From assembly GCA_947460915.1 (NCBI GenBank), contig CANHKJ010000080.1, forward strand, positions 1-10,895: DNA of 10,895 nucleotides. Reading direction: 5' to 3'. The notes below the pieces were generated by a model. That model worked only from the letters and a program-made list of their open reading frames with translations, was not told the DNA's origin and ran no database searches. Shown piece by piece: positions 1 through 6,441 of the stretch (positions are counted from its first letter, which is position 1; the number at the start of each line of letters is the position of its first letter). The stretch is from Verrucomicrobiia bacterium (GTDB taxonomy: Bacteria; Verrucomicrobiota; Verrucomicrobiia; Verrucomicrobiales; Akkermansiaceae). A program made the translations under genes and the position numbers.

Positions 1-2943
1 CAAGCCGCCACCTACGAAGAAAAGATCCGCATTTGCGAGCGAGCCTATCGAATTCTTGTCGATGAAGTGCATTTCCCGCCACAGGACATCATTTTCGACC
101 CCAACATTCTCACCGTCGCCACTGGCATCGAGGAGCACAATTCTTATGCGCTCGATTTCATCAATGCCACTCGCTGGATCAAAGAGAACCTGCCCTACGC
201 CAAAGTCAGCGGCGGCGTCTCAAACATTTCCTTTTCCTTCCGCGGCAACAACGTAATGCGCGAGGCGATGCACTCAGTGTTCCTTTATCACGCCTGCAAG
301 GCCGGCATGGACATGGGCATTGTCAATGCAGGCATGCTCGAAGTCTATGATCAGATTCCTACCGAGTTGTTAGAGAAAGTCGAGGACGTGATTCTCAATC
401 GCCGCCCCGATGCCACCGAGCGTTTGTTAGATTTAGCCGAGTCCTTTAAAAACGTCACTGGCAAGAAGATCGAAGAAGACCTTTCATGGCGCAATGAGCC
501 TGTCGAAAAACGCCTAGAGTATGCATTGCTCAAAGGCATCGACCGTTTCATCGATGAAGATACCGAGGCGGCACGACTCAAGTATGGTGTGCCCTTGAGG
601 GTCATCGAAGGTCCCTTGATGGATGGCATGGGCGTTGTTGGCGACCTTTTTGGTGCAGGCAAAATGTTCCTGCCTCAAGTAGTGAAATCGGCGCGCGTGA
701 TGAAAAAATCCGTCGCTTGGCTCGAACCATTCATGGAGGCAGAAAAAGCTGCCAAAGCCTTAGCCAACCCCGATGCGGAAGTAGAATCATCATCCGCCGG
801 AAAATTCCTCATCGCCACCGTGAAGGGCGATGTGCATGACATCGGCAAAAACATCGTTGGTGTGGTGCTCTCGTGCAATGGCTTCGAAGTCACCGACATG
901 GGCGTCATGGTTTCTTGCGATAAAATCCTCACCAAGGCCCGCGAAATCGGCGCCGACATTATTGGGCTATCTGGACTCATCACCCCATCACTCGATGAAA
1001 TGGTGCACGTCGCCAAGGAGATGGAAAAAGCCGGCATGACCACACCGCTACTGATCGGCGGAGCCACCACTTCTGCCGCCCACACCGCCATCAAAATTGC
1101 CCAACATTATTCTGGCCCTGTGGTGCACGTGCTCGATGCCTCGCGTTCCGTCCCCGTCACCACATCGCTGCTTTCCGCTGATCAACGCGCAGAATTCGCA
1201 CGCGCCAATCGCGAGAAGCAGGATAAAATTCGCATCGACTTCGAAAAAGGAGTGAACAAAAAAGCGACCATTTCGTTAGAGAAAGCTCGATCTCTGAAAT
1301 TCACTTGCGACTGGGACAACTACCAACCAGCCGTGCCTGAGTTTCTCGGCACTCGTGTCATCGAGAATCAATCGCTGCGCGAGCTCGCGAATTACATCGA
1401 CTGGACTCCCTTTTTCCATGCATGGGAAATCCGCGGCGTTTGGCAACCCGAGACGCAAACTCTCAAAACCCAGAACGCAGGCGGAGCAGAAGAAGCGAAA
1501 AAAATTCACGCCGAGGCACTGGAACTCATCGAACGCATCATCGCCGAAAAACGCTTCACCGCGCGGGGTATTTACGGATTTTTCCCCGCCAACGCTACGG
1601 GCGACGACATCATCGTCTGGAATGATCCAGAACGCAGCGCCGAGCGATGCCGACTTCACACACTCCGCCAACAACTCGATAAATCCTCCGGCAAACCCAA
1701 CGTTGCCCTTGCAGACTTTTTGGCACCCGTGCCGGAGGCGTCTCGCCTCCCAGCCTCCCCATCATTCAAGCCAACCTATCTCAAAGAAAATAAACCAGTC
1801 CAAAAAGATCGATCTCACCCATTACCCCACTGGACGCAATCAGGACGAACGTATGCTGTTACATTTCGATTAGAAGGCACCATCCCTGTATCCGTTCTGC
1901 AAGAATACCTCGAAGAAAAGCAACAGCTCATAGACCAGCTAAATGAAGCGCAAGAGTCAAAACAGTTAGCTAAAATCAGCGCGACGCGAAAAGCGATTGC
2001 GGAACTTTACAGCAGTAGCATTGAAAAAATTCTCGATCAGGGAATGGGAGATGCATGGATGAAGCAACCAGAAATTGCGGAAATTGTAGCGAATAGTATT
2101 CAACATTTCGATGGTGAGCGCTATGACCTCGCTGCTTGGTGCGTGATGCCCAATCATGTTCACCTCATAATCAAACCAATTGGTGATTATCAACTCTCTG
2201 AAATTCTCCAATCGATCAAGAGCTTTTCAGCAAAAGAAGCAAACAAGCATCTTGGCCGAACCGGAGCATTTTGGCAGCAAGATTCTTACGATCATTTGAT
2301 ACGCGATGATGATGATTTCTGGAATCAATTCCACTATATCAAAAATAATCCAACGAAGGCAGGATTGTTGAATTGGCAGTGGCAGGGGGCGAAAGAAATG
2401 GTTTCGAGTGAGGCTGGGAGGCGAGACGCCTCCGCCACAGACTACATCGGCGGCTTTGTCCTAGGAATCCATGGAGCTGATGAATATGCCAAAGAGCTCG
2501 AACAACAAAATGATCCTTACGGTGCGATCATGGTCAAGGCAATCGCCGACCGATTCGCCGAAGCATTTGCTGAGCTCCTGCACCACAGAGCCCGCGTGGC
2601 ATGGGGCTACGAGCGGCCTAACGAATTCAATCACAACGAGCTAATCAAAGAACTCTACCGCGGCATTCGTCCGGCACCTGGTTACCCTGCTCAGCCGGAC
2701 CACACCGAGAAACCGATCCTTTTTGATCTGCTTGATGCATCTAACAAAACTGGCGTAACTCTCACCGAATCGAACGCCATGCATCCGGCCTCGGCCGTGA
2801 GCGGCATCTATTTCTCCCATCCCGATAGCCACTATTTCGCGCTTAGCGATTTGCAACGCGACCAAATCGAAGACTATGCCCAACGCAAATGCATGAGCAT
2901 CGAAGAGGTCGAGCGCTGGCTCGGACCATGGTTGGGATATTAA
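1..2943 (+). CDS. metH: Cobalamin-dependent methionine synthase, C-terminal part, carrying an in-frame RAYT insertion
   Basis: MetH transfers a methyl group from methyl-tetrahydrofolate via cobalamin to homocysteine in the cytoplasm. The frame is already open at base 1, so the homocysteine domain and part of the folate domain lie upstream. In the 980 residues seen, 1 to about 110 finish the folate domain (FDPNILTVATGIEEHN, VSGGVSNISFSFRGNN). About 125-245 form the helical cap. About 265-395 are the B12 domain, with DVHDIGKN and the cobalt-ligand His at 279, then GLSGLITPSLDEM and GGATTS. The AdoMet activation domain starts near 430 but is split: after LADFLAP (ending at residue 576) come 237 foreign residues (577-813), and DYIGGFVLGIHGADEYAKEL resumes at 814. 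The AdoMet-binding RPAPGYP (890-896) and the C-terminal VERWLGPWLGY are intact. No stop or frameshift occurs. Family identity is certain. Whether the activation domain still folds with the insert, so that oxidised cobalamin can be reactivated, cannot be told from sequence. Confidence 0.96.
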   Translation, partial: QAATYEEKIRICERAYRILVDEVHFPPQDIIFDPNILTVATGIEEHNSYALDFINATRWIKENLPYAKVSGGVSNISFSFRGNNVMREAMHSVFLYHACKAGMDMGIVNAGMLEVYDQIPTELLEKVEDVILNRRPDATERLLDLAESFKNVTGKKIEEDLSWRNEPVEKRLEYALLKGIDRFIDEDTEAARLKYGVPLRVIEGPLMDGMGVVGDLFGAGKMFLPQVVKSARVMKKSVAWLEPFMEAEKAAKALANPDAEVESSSAGKFLIATVKGDVHDIGKNIVGVVLSCNGFEVTDMGVMVSCDKILTKAREIGADIIGLSGLITPSLDEMVHVAKEMEKAGMTTPLLIGGATTSAAHTAIKIAQHYSGPVVHVLDASRSVPVTTSLLSADQRAEFARANREKQDKIRIDFEKGVNKKATISLEKARSLKFTCDWDNYQPAVPEFLGTRVIENQSLRELANYIDWTPFFHAWEIRGVWQPETQTLKTQNAGGAEEAKKIHAEALELIERIIAEKRFTARGIYGFFPANATGDDIIVWNDPERSAERCRLHTLRQQLDKSSGKPNVALADFLAPVPEASRLPASPSFKPTYLKENKPVQKDRSHPLPHWTQSGRTYAVTFRLEGTIPVSVLQEYLEEKQQLIDQLNEAQESKQLAKISATRKAIAELYSSSIEKILDQGMGDAWMKQPEIAEIVANSIQHFDGERYDLAAWCVMPNHVHLIIKPIGDYQLSEILQSIKSFSAKEANKHLGRTGAFWQQDSYDHLIRDDDDFWNQFHYIKNNPTKAGLLNWQWQGAKEMVSSEAGRRDASATDYIGGFVLGIHGADEYAKELEQQNDPYGAIMVKAIADRFAEAFAELLHHRARVAWGYERPNEFNHNELIKELYRGIRPAPGYPAQPDHTEKPILFDLLDASNKTGVTLTESNAMHPASAVSGIYFSHPDSHYFALSDLQRDQIEDYAQRKCMSIEEVERWLGPWLGY
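1729..1757 (+). repeat. Left REP-like terminal inverted repeat with hairpin
   Basis: The core at 1734-1750, GGAGGCGTCTCGCCTCC, is a perfect 7-bp stem with a TCT loop. The whole 29 bases match the reverse complement of 2410-2438 with one mismatch (base 4, C here, G in the other copy). The tetranucleotide just outside is GTGC, one base off the GTRG consensus that precedes REP hairpins recognised by known RAYTs. The repeat also overlaps a small palindrome with the metH flank (GGCAC at 1722-1726, GTGCC at 1729-1733). Confidence 0.85.
1783..2403 (+). other. REP-associated tyrosine transposase (Y1_Tnp) domain encoded inside the metH frame
   Basis: RAYT proteins are single-strand-specific HUH endonucleases that nick and join DNA at REP hairpins. 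The segment begins with RSHPLPHWTQSGRTYAVTFRL, a characteristic opening of stand-alone RAYTs, followed by a charged helical stretch (EEKQQLIDQLNEAQESKQ). WCVMPNHVHLII carries the metal-binding His-x-His (fragment residues 719-721). FHYIKNNPTKAGL carries the presumed catalytic Tyr (residue 779, codon at 2335). Both catalytic motifs therefore look intact and there are no internal stops. There is no separate start: the first in-frame ATG is at 2044, after the N-terminal core strand, and the only earlier initiator-type codon noticed is a GTG at 1729 inside the repeat. It also lacks its own stop and reads through the right REP as EAGRRDASA into MetH. It is thus probably made only as part of the MetH fusion. 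Confidence 0.88.
2410..2438 (-). repeat. Right REP-like terminal inverted repeat with hairpin
   Basis: This is the inverted partner of 1729-1757. Its hairpin core is at 2417-2433 (GGAGGCGAGACGCCTCC, 7-bp stem). Read on the minus strand it starts GTGG and then runs into the hairpin, which fits the GTRG tetranucleotide plus palindrome architecture of REP elements. It is translated in the metH frame as EAGRRDASA. Confidence 0.85.
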
Positions 2944-2952
2944 GATTTTAGT

Positions 2953-2979
2953 TTTCAGTTTTAAGATTTCAGTTTTAAG
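2953..2979. repeat. Short AT-rich direct repeat between metH and prfA
   Basis: TTTCAGTTTTAAG occurs at 2953-2965 and again at 2967-2979, a perfect 13-bp repeat with period 14. A partial further copy (AAGATTT) starts at 2942. It fills most of the 54-bp gap between the metH stop and the prfA start. There is no inverted symmetry, so it is not a terminator. Its role is unknown; slipped-strand expansion of an AT-rich spacer is the simplest reading. Confidence 0.7.
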
Positions 2980-2997
2980 TTTCCGCCCACGCACTTC

Positions 2998-4080
2998 ATG
3001 GATTATTCCGCTCTCATCGCCCAACGCAAACATCGCTTCACCGAGCTCGAACACGCCATCGGTGATCCCGATCTTTTTGCCGACCCGAAGCGCGCCACAG
3101 AAACCTTGCGCGAGCATCGTCGGCTCAAGCAAACACTTGAGATCGCCGATCGATTGGAAAATGCCAAACGACAGTTGGAAGAAAACATCGAGCTTTCGAA
3201 GAGCGATGATCCTGATTTTGCCGAAATGGCAGCGGCTGAAATCCCTCAACTGGAGAGAGAAATCCCCCAACTGACCAGTGATCTGCAATACGCCCTATTG
3301 CCCGCCGACCCGAACGAAGATCGCGATGCATTGATCGAAATCCGTGCTGGGGCCGGAGGTGATGAGGCTTCGTTGTTTGCGGGCGAACTACTGCGCAGCT
3401 ACCAACGCTACGCCGAACGCCGCAACTGGAAAACCGAGCACCTCGAGTCCTCGCCATCCGAAGTCGGCGGCTTCAAGGAAGTCATCCTTCGCGTGACGGG
3501 CGACGAAGTGTTTCGCTATCTCAAATACGAATCTGGTGTGCACCGCGTGCAACGAGTTCCTGAGACCGAAGCACAAGGCCGAGTCCATACCTCTACCGTC
3601 ACCGTTGCCGTGCTACCCGAAGCGGAAGAAGTCGACGTGCAACTCAACCCGAATGATTTGCGCATCGAGGTTTGCCGCTCGGGTGGTGCGGGCGGCCAGC
3701 ACGTCAACCGAACGGAATCTGCCGTACAAGTATTTCACCTTCCCACCGGTCTGTATGTCCGCTGCGAAGACGGTCGATCACAAGGCAAGAACAAAGAAAA
3801 AGCGCTGCAAATCATGCGCACCAAGCTTTATGAAATGAAGCAGCGCGAGGTTTCCGAACAATACTCTGAGCACCGCCGTTCACTCATTGGTTCAGGCGAT
3901 CGATCCGAAAAAATCCGCACCTACAACTTCCCTCAATCGCGCATCACCGACCATCGCATCGGCTACACCGCGCACAATCTCGCCGCCGTCATGGATGGAG
4001 ACCTTTTCGATCTCACCAACTCACTGCAAAAAGAAGAAATGGCCGAGCGACTCGCCGAGGCGACTGGCATCAAAGTCTAA
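2998..4080 (+). CDS. prfA: Peptide chain release factor 1
   Basis: RF1 recognises UAA and UAG in the ribosomal A site and triggers hydrolysis of peptidyl-tRNA. The 360-residue protein has the usual length. Domain 1 is a charged helical N-terminus (1 to about 100), followed by the family signature IEIRAGAGGDEASLFAGEL. The stop-codon-reading tripeptide of the PxT class is Pro-Glu-Thr at 188-190, within RVPETEAQGRVHTST. The catalytic GGQ is at 232-234 (RSGGAGGQHVNRTESAV). GSGDRSEKIRTYNFPQ is also typical of RF1 rather than RF2, as is the PxT in place of SPF. The gene lies 54 bp behind metH and 2 bp ahead of a small ORF. The usual partner prmC (the glutamine methyltransferase of release factors) does not follow. 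No Shine-Dalgarno sequence is evident before the ATG; the start is chosen by alignment with the family N-terminus. Confidence 0.97.
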   Translation: MDYSALIAQRKHRFTELEHAIGDPDLFADPKRATETLREHRRLKQTLEIADRLENAKRQLEENIELSKSDDPDFAEMAAAEIPQLEREIPQLTSDLQYALLPADPNEDRDALIEIRAGAGGDEASLFAGELLRSYQRYAERRNWKTEHLESSPSEVGGFKEVILRVTGDEVFRYLKYESGVHRVQRVPETEAQGRVHTSTVTVAVLPEAEEVDVQLNPNDLRIEVCRSGGAGGQHVNRTESAVQVFHLPTGLYVRCEDGRSQGKNKEKALQIMRTKLYEMKQREVSEQYSEHRRSLIGSGDRSEKIRTYNFPQSRITDHRIGYTAHNLAAVMDGDLFDLTNSLQKEEMAERLAEATGIKV

Positions 4081-4082
4081 CG

Positions 4083-4319
4083 ATGATGAAATGGTTCAAG
4101 CGCATCACTGCTGCACAAACCATCTCATGGCGTAACGATCGCGCTCATGACAATTGCAACAAACTCATGCAATGGAAGCTCGACGCAATCGCCGATGCCT
4201 TACGCCAAGAAGGCATTGATGTCGCCGAAATCTGGATCAGCAGCACGGGGGCAATGGAATTTTCCCAAGAAATCCCTGACTATCTGCATCAGCGCCTACG
4301 CAACATGATCATCAGTTAG
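4083..4319 (+). CDS. Small hypothetical protein (78 aa) coupled to prfA
   Basis: I do not recognise this protein. It fills the whole gap between prfA and convergent argB and starts 2 bp after the prfA stop, so translation could be coupled to prfA. The N-terminus is basic (MMKWFKRITAAQ). The middle is amphipathic and helix-like (NKLMQWKLDAIADALRQEGI), and the rest contains VAEIWIS and a short helix-forming end. It has no signal peptide, membrane segment or metal-binding motif. Its only TTA codon, DNA composition and lack of internal stops resemble the neighbours. In favour of a real gene: there is otherwise an unexplained 240-bp gap in a compact region, and the frame opens and closes exactly within it. 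Against: it is short and no family was recognised. It could also be a decayed remnant of a longer gene. Confidence 0.5.
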   Translation: MMKWFKRITAAQTISWRNDRAHDNCNKLMQWKLDAIADALRQEGIDVAEIWISSTGAMEFSQEIPDYLHQRLRNMIIS

Positions 4320-4326
4320 ATGATCA
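4306..4326. terminator. Candidate bidirectional hairpin at the convergent gene ends
   Basis: TGATCATC (4306-4313) and GATGATCA (4319-4326) form a perfect 8-bp inverted repeat with the loop AGTTA. It spans the stop codons of both the small ORF and argB, which converge here with a 4-bp gap. The stem is AT-rich and no T-tract follows on either side, so intrinsic termination would be weak. It may instead protect the two mRNA 3' ends. Confidence 0.35.
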
Positions 4327-5202
4327 GCGCGATACCTCAGTGCCGATGCCTTTTTCAGTGAAAATTTCTAACAAAAGCGCGTGAGGCAGACGACCGTCAA
4401 TGAAGTGAACCTTGCGCACACCAGCATTGAGAGCATCGAGTGCACTCTTGATTTTGGGAATCATGCCGCCGGAAATCGTGCCATCAGCAATCATAGCATC
4501 GGCCTCCGCGCGGTTCACTGATTTGATCAATGTCGATGGATCACTTGGATCGCGCATCAGGCCTGGAACATCGGATAGATAGACCAACTTCGCGACACGC
4601 AATTCTTTCGCCAATGCCGCTGCCGCTAGGTCTGCATTGATGTTGAGTGGCTTGCCCGTCGAAAGCTCTGCTGCCAATGGCGAAATCACCGGAACGATGC
4701 CCGCATTGTGAGCCGACTCCATGCGCCCCAATTGACAACCGACTACTTCGCCGACACGACCAATGTCCACACGGTTGCCCTCTTTGTCGGTCACTTTCAT
4801 TTTTTCACCAAAGAACACATCCGTTCCAGGAATGCCCACCGCTTTGCCTCCGAAGTCTCGAATCATGCGCACCAAGCCGGGATTGATCTCTTCCGACAAA
4901 ACTGTTTCCACAATCGAAATTGCTTCCTCTGTGGTGACACGAAATCCTCCCACAAACTTGGCTTCGAGACCAGCCTCAGCCATCGCTGCCGAAATCGCCT
5001 TACCACCGCCATGCACAACGATCGGATTGATGCCGACAACTTCCATGAAAACAATATCGCGCATCACCTTCGCCACCAACTCCGGATCTTCCATCGCCGA
5101 GCCACCCATTTTCACCAACACCGTTTTGCCGCGAAAGGCTTGCAAATACGGCAGGGCTTCGATCAAGGCTTCCGCTTTGGCGGTCGGATGGGAAAGACTC
5201 AT
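4324..5202 (-). CDS. argB: N-acetylglutamate kinase
   Basis: ArgB phosphorylates N-acetyl-L-glutamate with ATP, the second step of cyclic or linear arginine biosynthesis, in the cytoplasm. The protein is 292 aa. Amino-acid-kinase motifs are clear: VLVKMGGSAM with the phosphate-binding Lys at 31 and Gly pair at 33-34, IVVHGGGKAI (His 64, GGG 65-67), the acetylglutamate-loop-like FVGGFRVTTEEA, INADLAAAALA, and the carboxyl-terminal GGMIPKIKSAL and FTEKGIGTEVSR. The N-terminal extension (MSLSHPTAKAEALIEALPYLQAF) before the first strand is the helix found in hexameric, arginine-inhibited NAGKs such as that of Pseudomonas aeruginosa and absent from the E. coli enzyme. Feedback inhibition by arginine is therefore expected. 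It is transcribed alone here, divergent from the sialic acid operon and convergent with the prfA unit; no other arg gene is in the window. Confidence 0.96.
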   Translation of the reverse strand: MSLSHPTAKAEALIEALPYLQAFRGKTVLVKMGGSAMEDPELVAKVMRDIVFMEVVGINPIVVHGGGKAISAAMAEAGLEAKFVGGFRVTTEEAISIVETVLSEEINPGLVRMIRDFGGKAVGIPGTDVFFGEKMKVTDKEGNRVDIGRVGEVVGCQLGRMESAHNAGIVPVISPLAAELSTGKPLNINADLAAAALAKELRVAKLVYLSDVPGLMRDPSDPSTLIKSVNRAEADAMIADGTISGGMIPKIKSALDALNAGVRKVHFIDGRLPHALLLEIFTEKGIGTEVSR

Positions 5203-5376
5203 AGGAGCTCAGAGAATCACAATGAGTCGGAAAAAACAACCATCATTCATGACAAGTTTCATATTTTGTGGCAAGCATACTTCAAGGGAAAATCTCCCAA
5301 ATTGGGCAAAACTGGTATTTGCACCGAACCAGTTGATTCCTCTTGCTCTGACCATGATTTCGTGGAGCATCACAGC
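5203..5376. promoter_or_regulatory. Divergent argB / sialic-acid operon control region with candidate operators
   Basis: This 174-bp gene-free spacer must hold the promoters of both argB (leftward) and the sialic acid operon (rightward). It contains a perfect 7-bp inverted repeat, AACTGGT at 5310-5316 and ACCAGTT at 5328-5334, with an 11-bp spacer. Next to it is CCCAAATTGGG (5296-5306), a palindrome about one central base. Both lie 43-81 bp before the mutarotase start, where a repressor or activator from the operon's own GntR-type gene could act. A weak -10-like CATACT occurs at 5276-5281 without a convincing -35. GTGGAG at 5362-5367, 9 bases before the ATG at 5377, is the best Shine-Dalgarno-like site in this spacer. 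All regulatory roles here are inferred. Confidence 0.45.
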
Positions 5377-6441
5377 ATGCATCGGAGCACCGAATCGAAA
5401 CTTACTTGCCTCGTAGGCATCGCGACAGCGAGCGCGCTTGCCGTAGTCTCTGCGCAAGAAACTTCCGTCCGCGCCTTGCCCGCTCTTCCTGATGCCCACG
5501 GCTTCGCCGGGAGCTTTGCGGGTGTGTTAGGCGACACCCTTTTGGTTGCTGGCGGCGCGAATTTTCCTGATGGTGTCATGCCATGGAAGGGCGGCAAAAA
5601 AGTTTGGCACGATCAAATTTTCGCCCTCGATCTCAGCAACAAAGAATCAACCTGGCGTGTTGTAGGAACCCTTCCTCAAGCGAATGGCTACGGCGTGAGC
5701 ATTCAACGTGAGGATGAAATCATTTTCATCGGCGGAGGCAATCTCACCGAAAACTTTAGCCATGTCGCCTCGATCCGATGGGATGAAGGAAAAGTTACGA
5801 TCACACCATGGCCAGCCTTGCCCATGAGCTGCGCCAACGCCTGCGCCGTGATTTGGAAAAATCACATCCATGTGATCGGCGGACTCGAAAAACCGGATTC
5901 GACGACAGCCAGCGCACGGCATTTCACCTTCGATCTCAGCAGCGCGGATGCAACATGGAAAGAGGCAGCACCACTGCCGAAACATGGCTTGATGCTTGCC
6001 ACGGCGGGTGCAACAAATGAAGCGCTATGGGTGATCGGAGGATGCTCTCTGGCTGCTGATGCCGACGGCAAAGCGGTACGCACCTATCAACCACACAGCT
6101 GGACATTTGATGGAACTACGTGGGAACGAGGGCCTGACTTGCCTCGCTGCGCAGTGGCCGCCGTTTCACCTGCTTGGCAACGCAAAGGCGAGCTTCTCGT
6201 CGTCGGTGGCGATGACGGCGCACAAGTCGGCAAAGACCCAGAAAAGCACCAAGGCTTTTGCAAAACGATCATGCGACTCGACGAGACCTCGCAAACATGG
6301 ACCGAAGAAGATGCTCTCGATGCCGTACTTCCCGTAACAGCGCCCGCCGTGAAGCATGGTGAAACCTATCTGCTCATCAGCGGGGAAATTCGTCCCGGTG
6401 TGCGCACTCCCAACATTCTCGAACTCACCCGCAAGCCATGA
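5377..6441 (+). CDS. nanM: Secreted kelch-repeat mutarotase, N-acetylneuraminate epimerase-like
   Basis: This protein is likely to speed interconversion of sialic acid anomers in the periplasm, supplying the form taken up by the transporter. Residues 1-26 form a signal peptide: basic start (MHRSTESK), hydrophobic core (LVGIATASALAVV) and a VSA|QE cleavage site. The mature part is a kelch propeller, with blade Gly-Gly pairs near 59, 119, 168, 221 and 277, each preceded by hydrophobic strands (LLVAGG, IIFIGG, IHVIGG, LWVIGG, LLVVGG). The opening LPDAHGFAGSFAG and AGGANFPDGVMPWKGGKKVWHD match the cyclically permuted mutarotase branch (TIGR03548-like) rather than E. coli NanM itself. The frame stays open far upstream across antisense argB, but the ATG at 5377 is chosen because of the signal peptide and the GTGGAG at 5362-5367. 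It is the first gene of the operon, and its stop overlaps the next start (ATGA). Substrate identity rests on the neighbours. Confidence 0.85.
   Translation: MHRSTESKLTCLVGIATASALAVVSAQETSVRALPALPDAHGFAGSFAGVLGDTLLVAGGANFPDGVMPWKGGKKVWHDQIFALDLSNKESTWRVVGTLPQANGYGVSIQREDEIIFIGGGNLTENFSHVASIRWDEGKVTITPWPALPMSCANACAVIWKNHIHVIGGLEKPDSTTASARHFTFDLSSADATWKEAAPLPKHGLMLATAGATNEALWVIGGCSLAADADGKAVRTYQPHSWTFDGTTWERGPDLPRCAVAAVSPAWQRKGELLVVGGDDGAQVGKDPEKHQGFCKTIMRLDETSQTWTEEDALDAVLPVTAPAVKHGETYLLISGEIRPGVRTPNILELTRKP

Larger units (their letters stand above)
1729..2438 (+). mobile_element. RAYT/REP element (IS200/IS605-like HUH transposase unit) inserted in metH
   Basis: A ~710 bp unit sits between two MetH segments that are contiguous in other MetH proteins. 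Its ends are a 29-bp inverted repeat pair (1729-1757 and 2410-2438, 28/29 identical), each containing a 7-bp-stem hairpin. The interior encodes a Y1 tyrosine transposase. Base composition drops inside: three 60-base rows counted by hand within it (from 2041, 2161 and 2281) are about 42, 37 and 33% GC, against 52-58% for metH rows from 841 and 2521. The layout of one transposase gene bracketed by inverted REP hairpins matches known REP-associated tyrosine transposases. Replacing 1729-2439 by nothing removes exactly 237 codons, so the unit is frame-neutral. No clear target duplication is visible, which is normal for this family. Confidence 0.9.

Noticed and set aside
1355..1873. A 172-codon + strand ORF in another frame overlapping metH and the left end of the insert.
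   Set aside because: It runs through the conserved MetH activation domain in the wrong frame, with biased Ser/Pro/Lys composition and no recognisable motif.
1729..2438. An intein or intron in metH instead of a transposon.
   Set aside because: No intein splicing residues (Cys/Ser at the start, His-Asn before a Cys/Ser/Thr at the end) are seen, there are no group I/II intron features, and the interior is a Y1 transposase flanked by REP hairpins.
1..2943. Reading metH as a pseudogene broken by the transposase.
   Set aside because: The frame is continuous through both junctions, all downstream MetH motifs are present, and no stop or frameshift occurs. Functional impairment is possible but not shown.
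2641..3288. A 215-codon minus-strand ORF across the metH end and prfA start.
   Set aside because: It is antisense to two conserved genes and includes translated AT-rich repeat (LKTEILKLKTKIL); no protein family features.
4708..5376. The mutarotase frame stays open for 223 codons upstream of its ATG, antisense to argB, giving an apparent 577-aa protein.
   Set aside because: The upstream part is His/Ser/Phe-rich shadow sequence with no family resemblance, lies wholly opposite well-supported argB and its spacer, and would bury the signal peptide that starts at 5377.
5377..5454. Lipoprotein signal for the mutarotase because of the Cys at residue 11.
   Set aside because: The Cys lies at the start of the hydrophobic stretch without a lipobox (context LTCLVG); a standard signal peptidase I site (VSA|QE) fits better.
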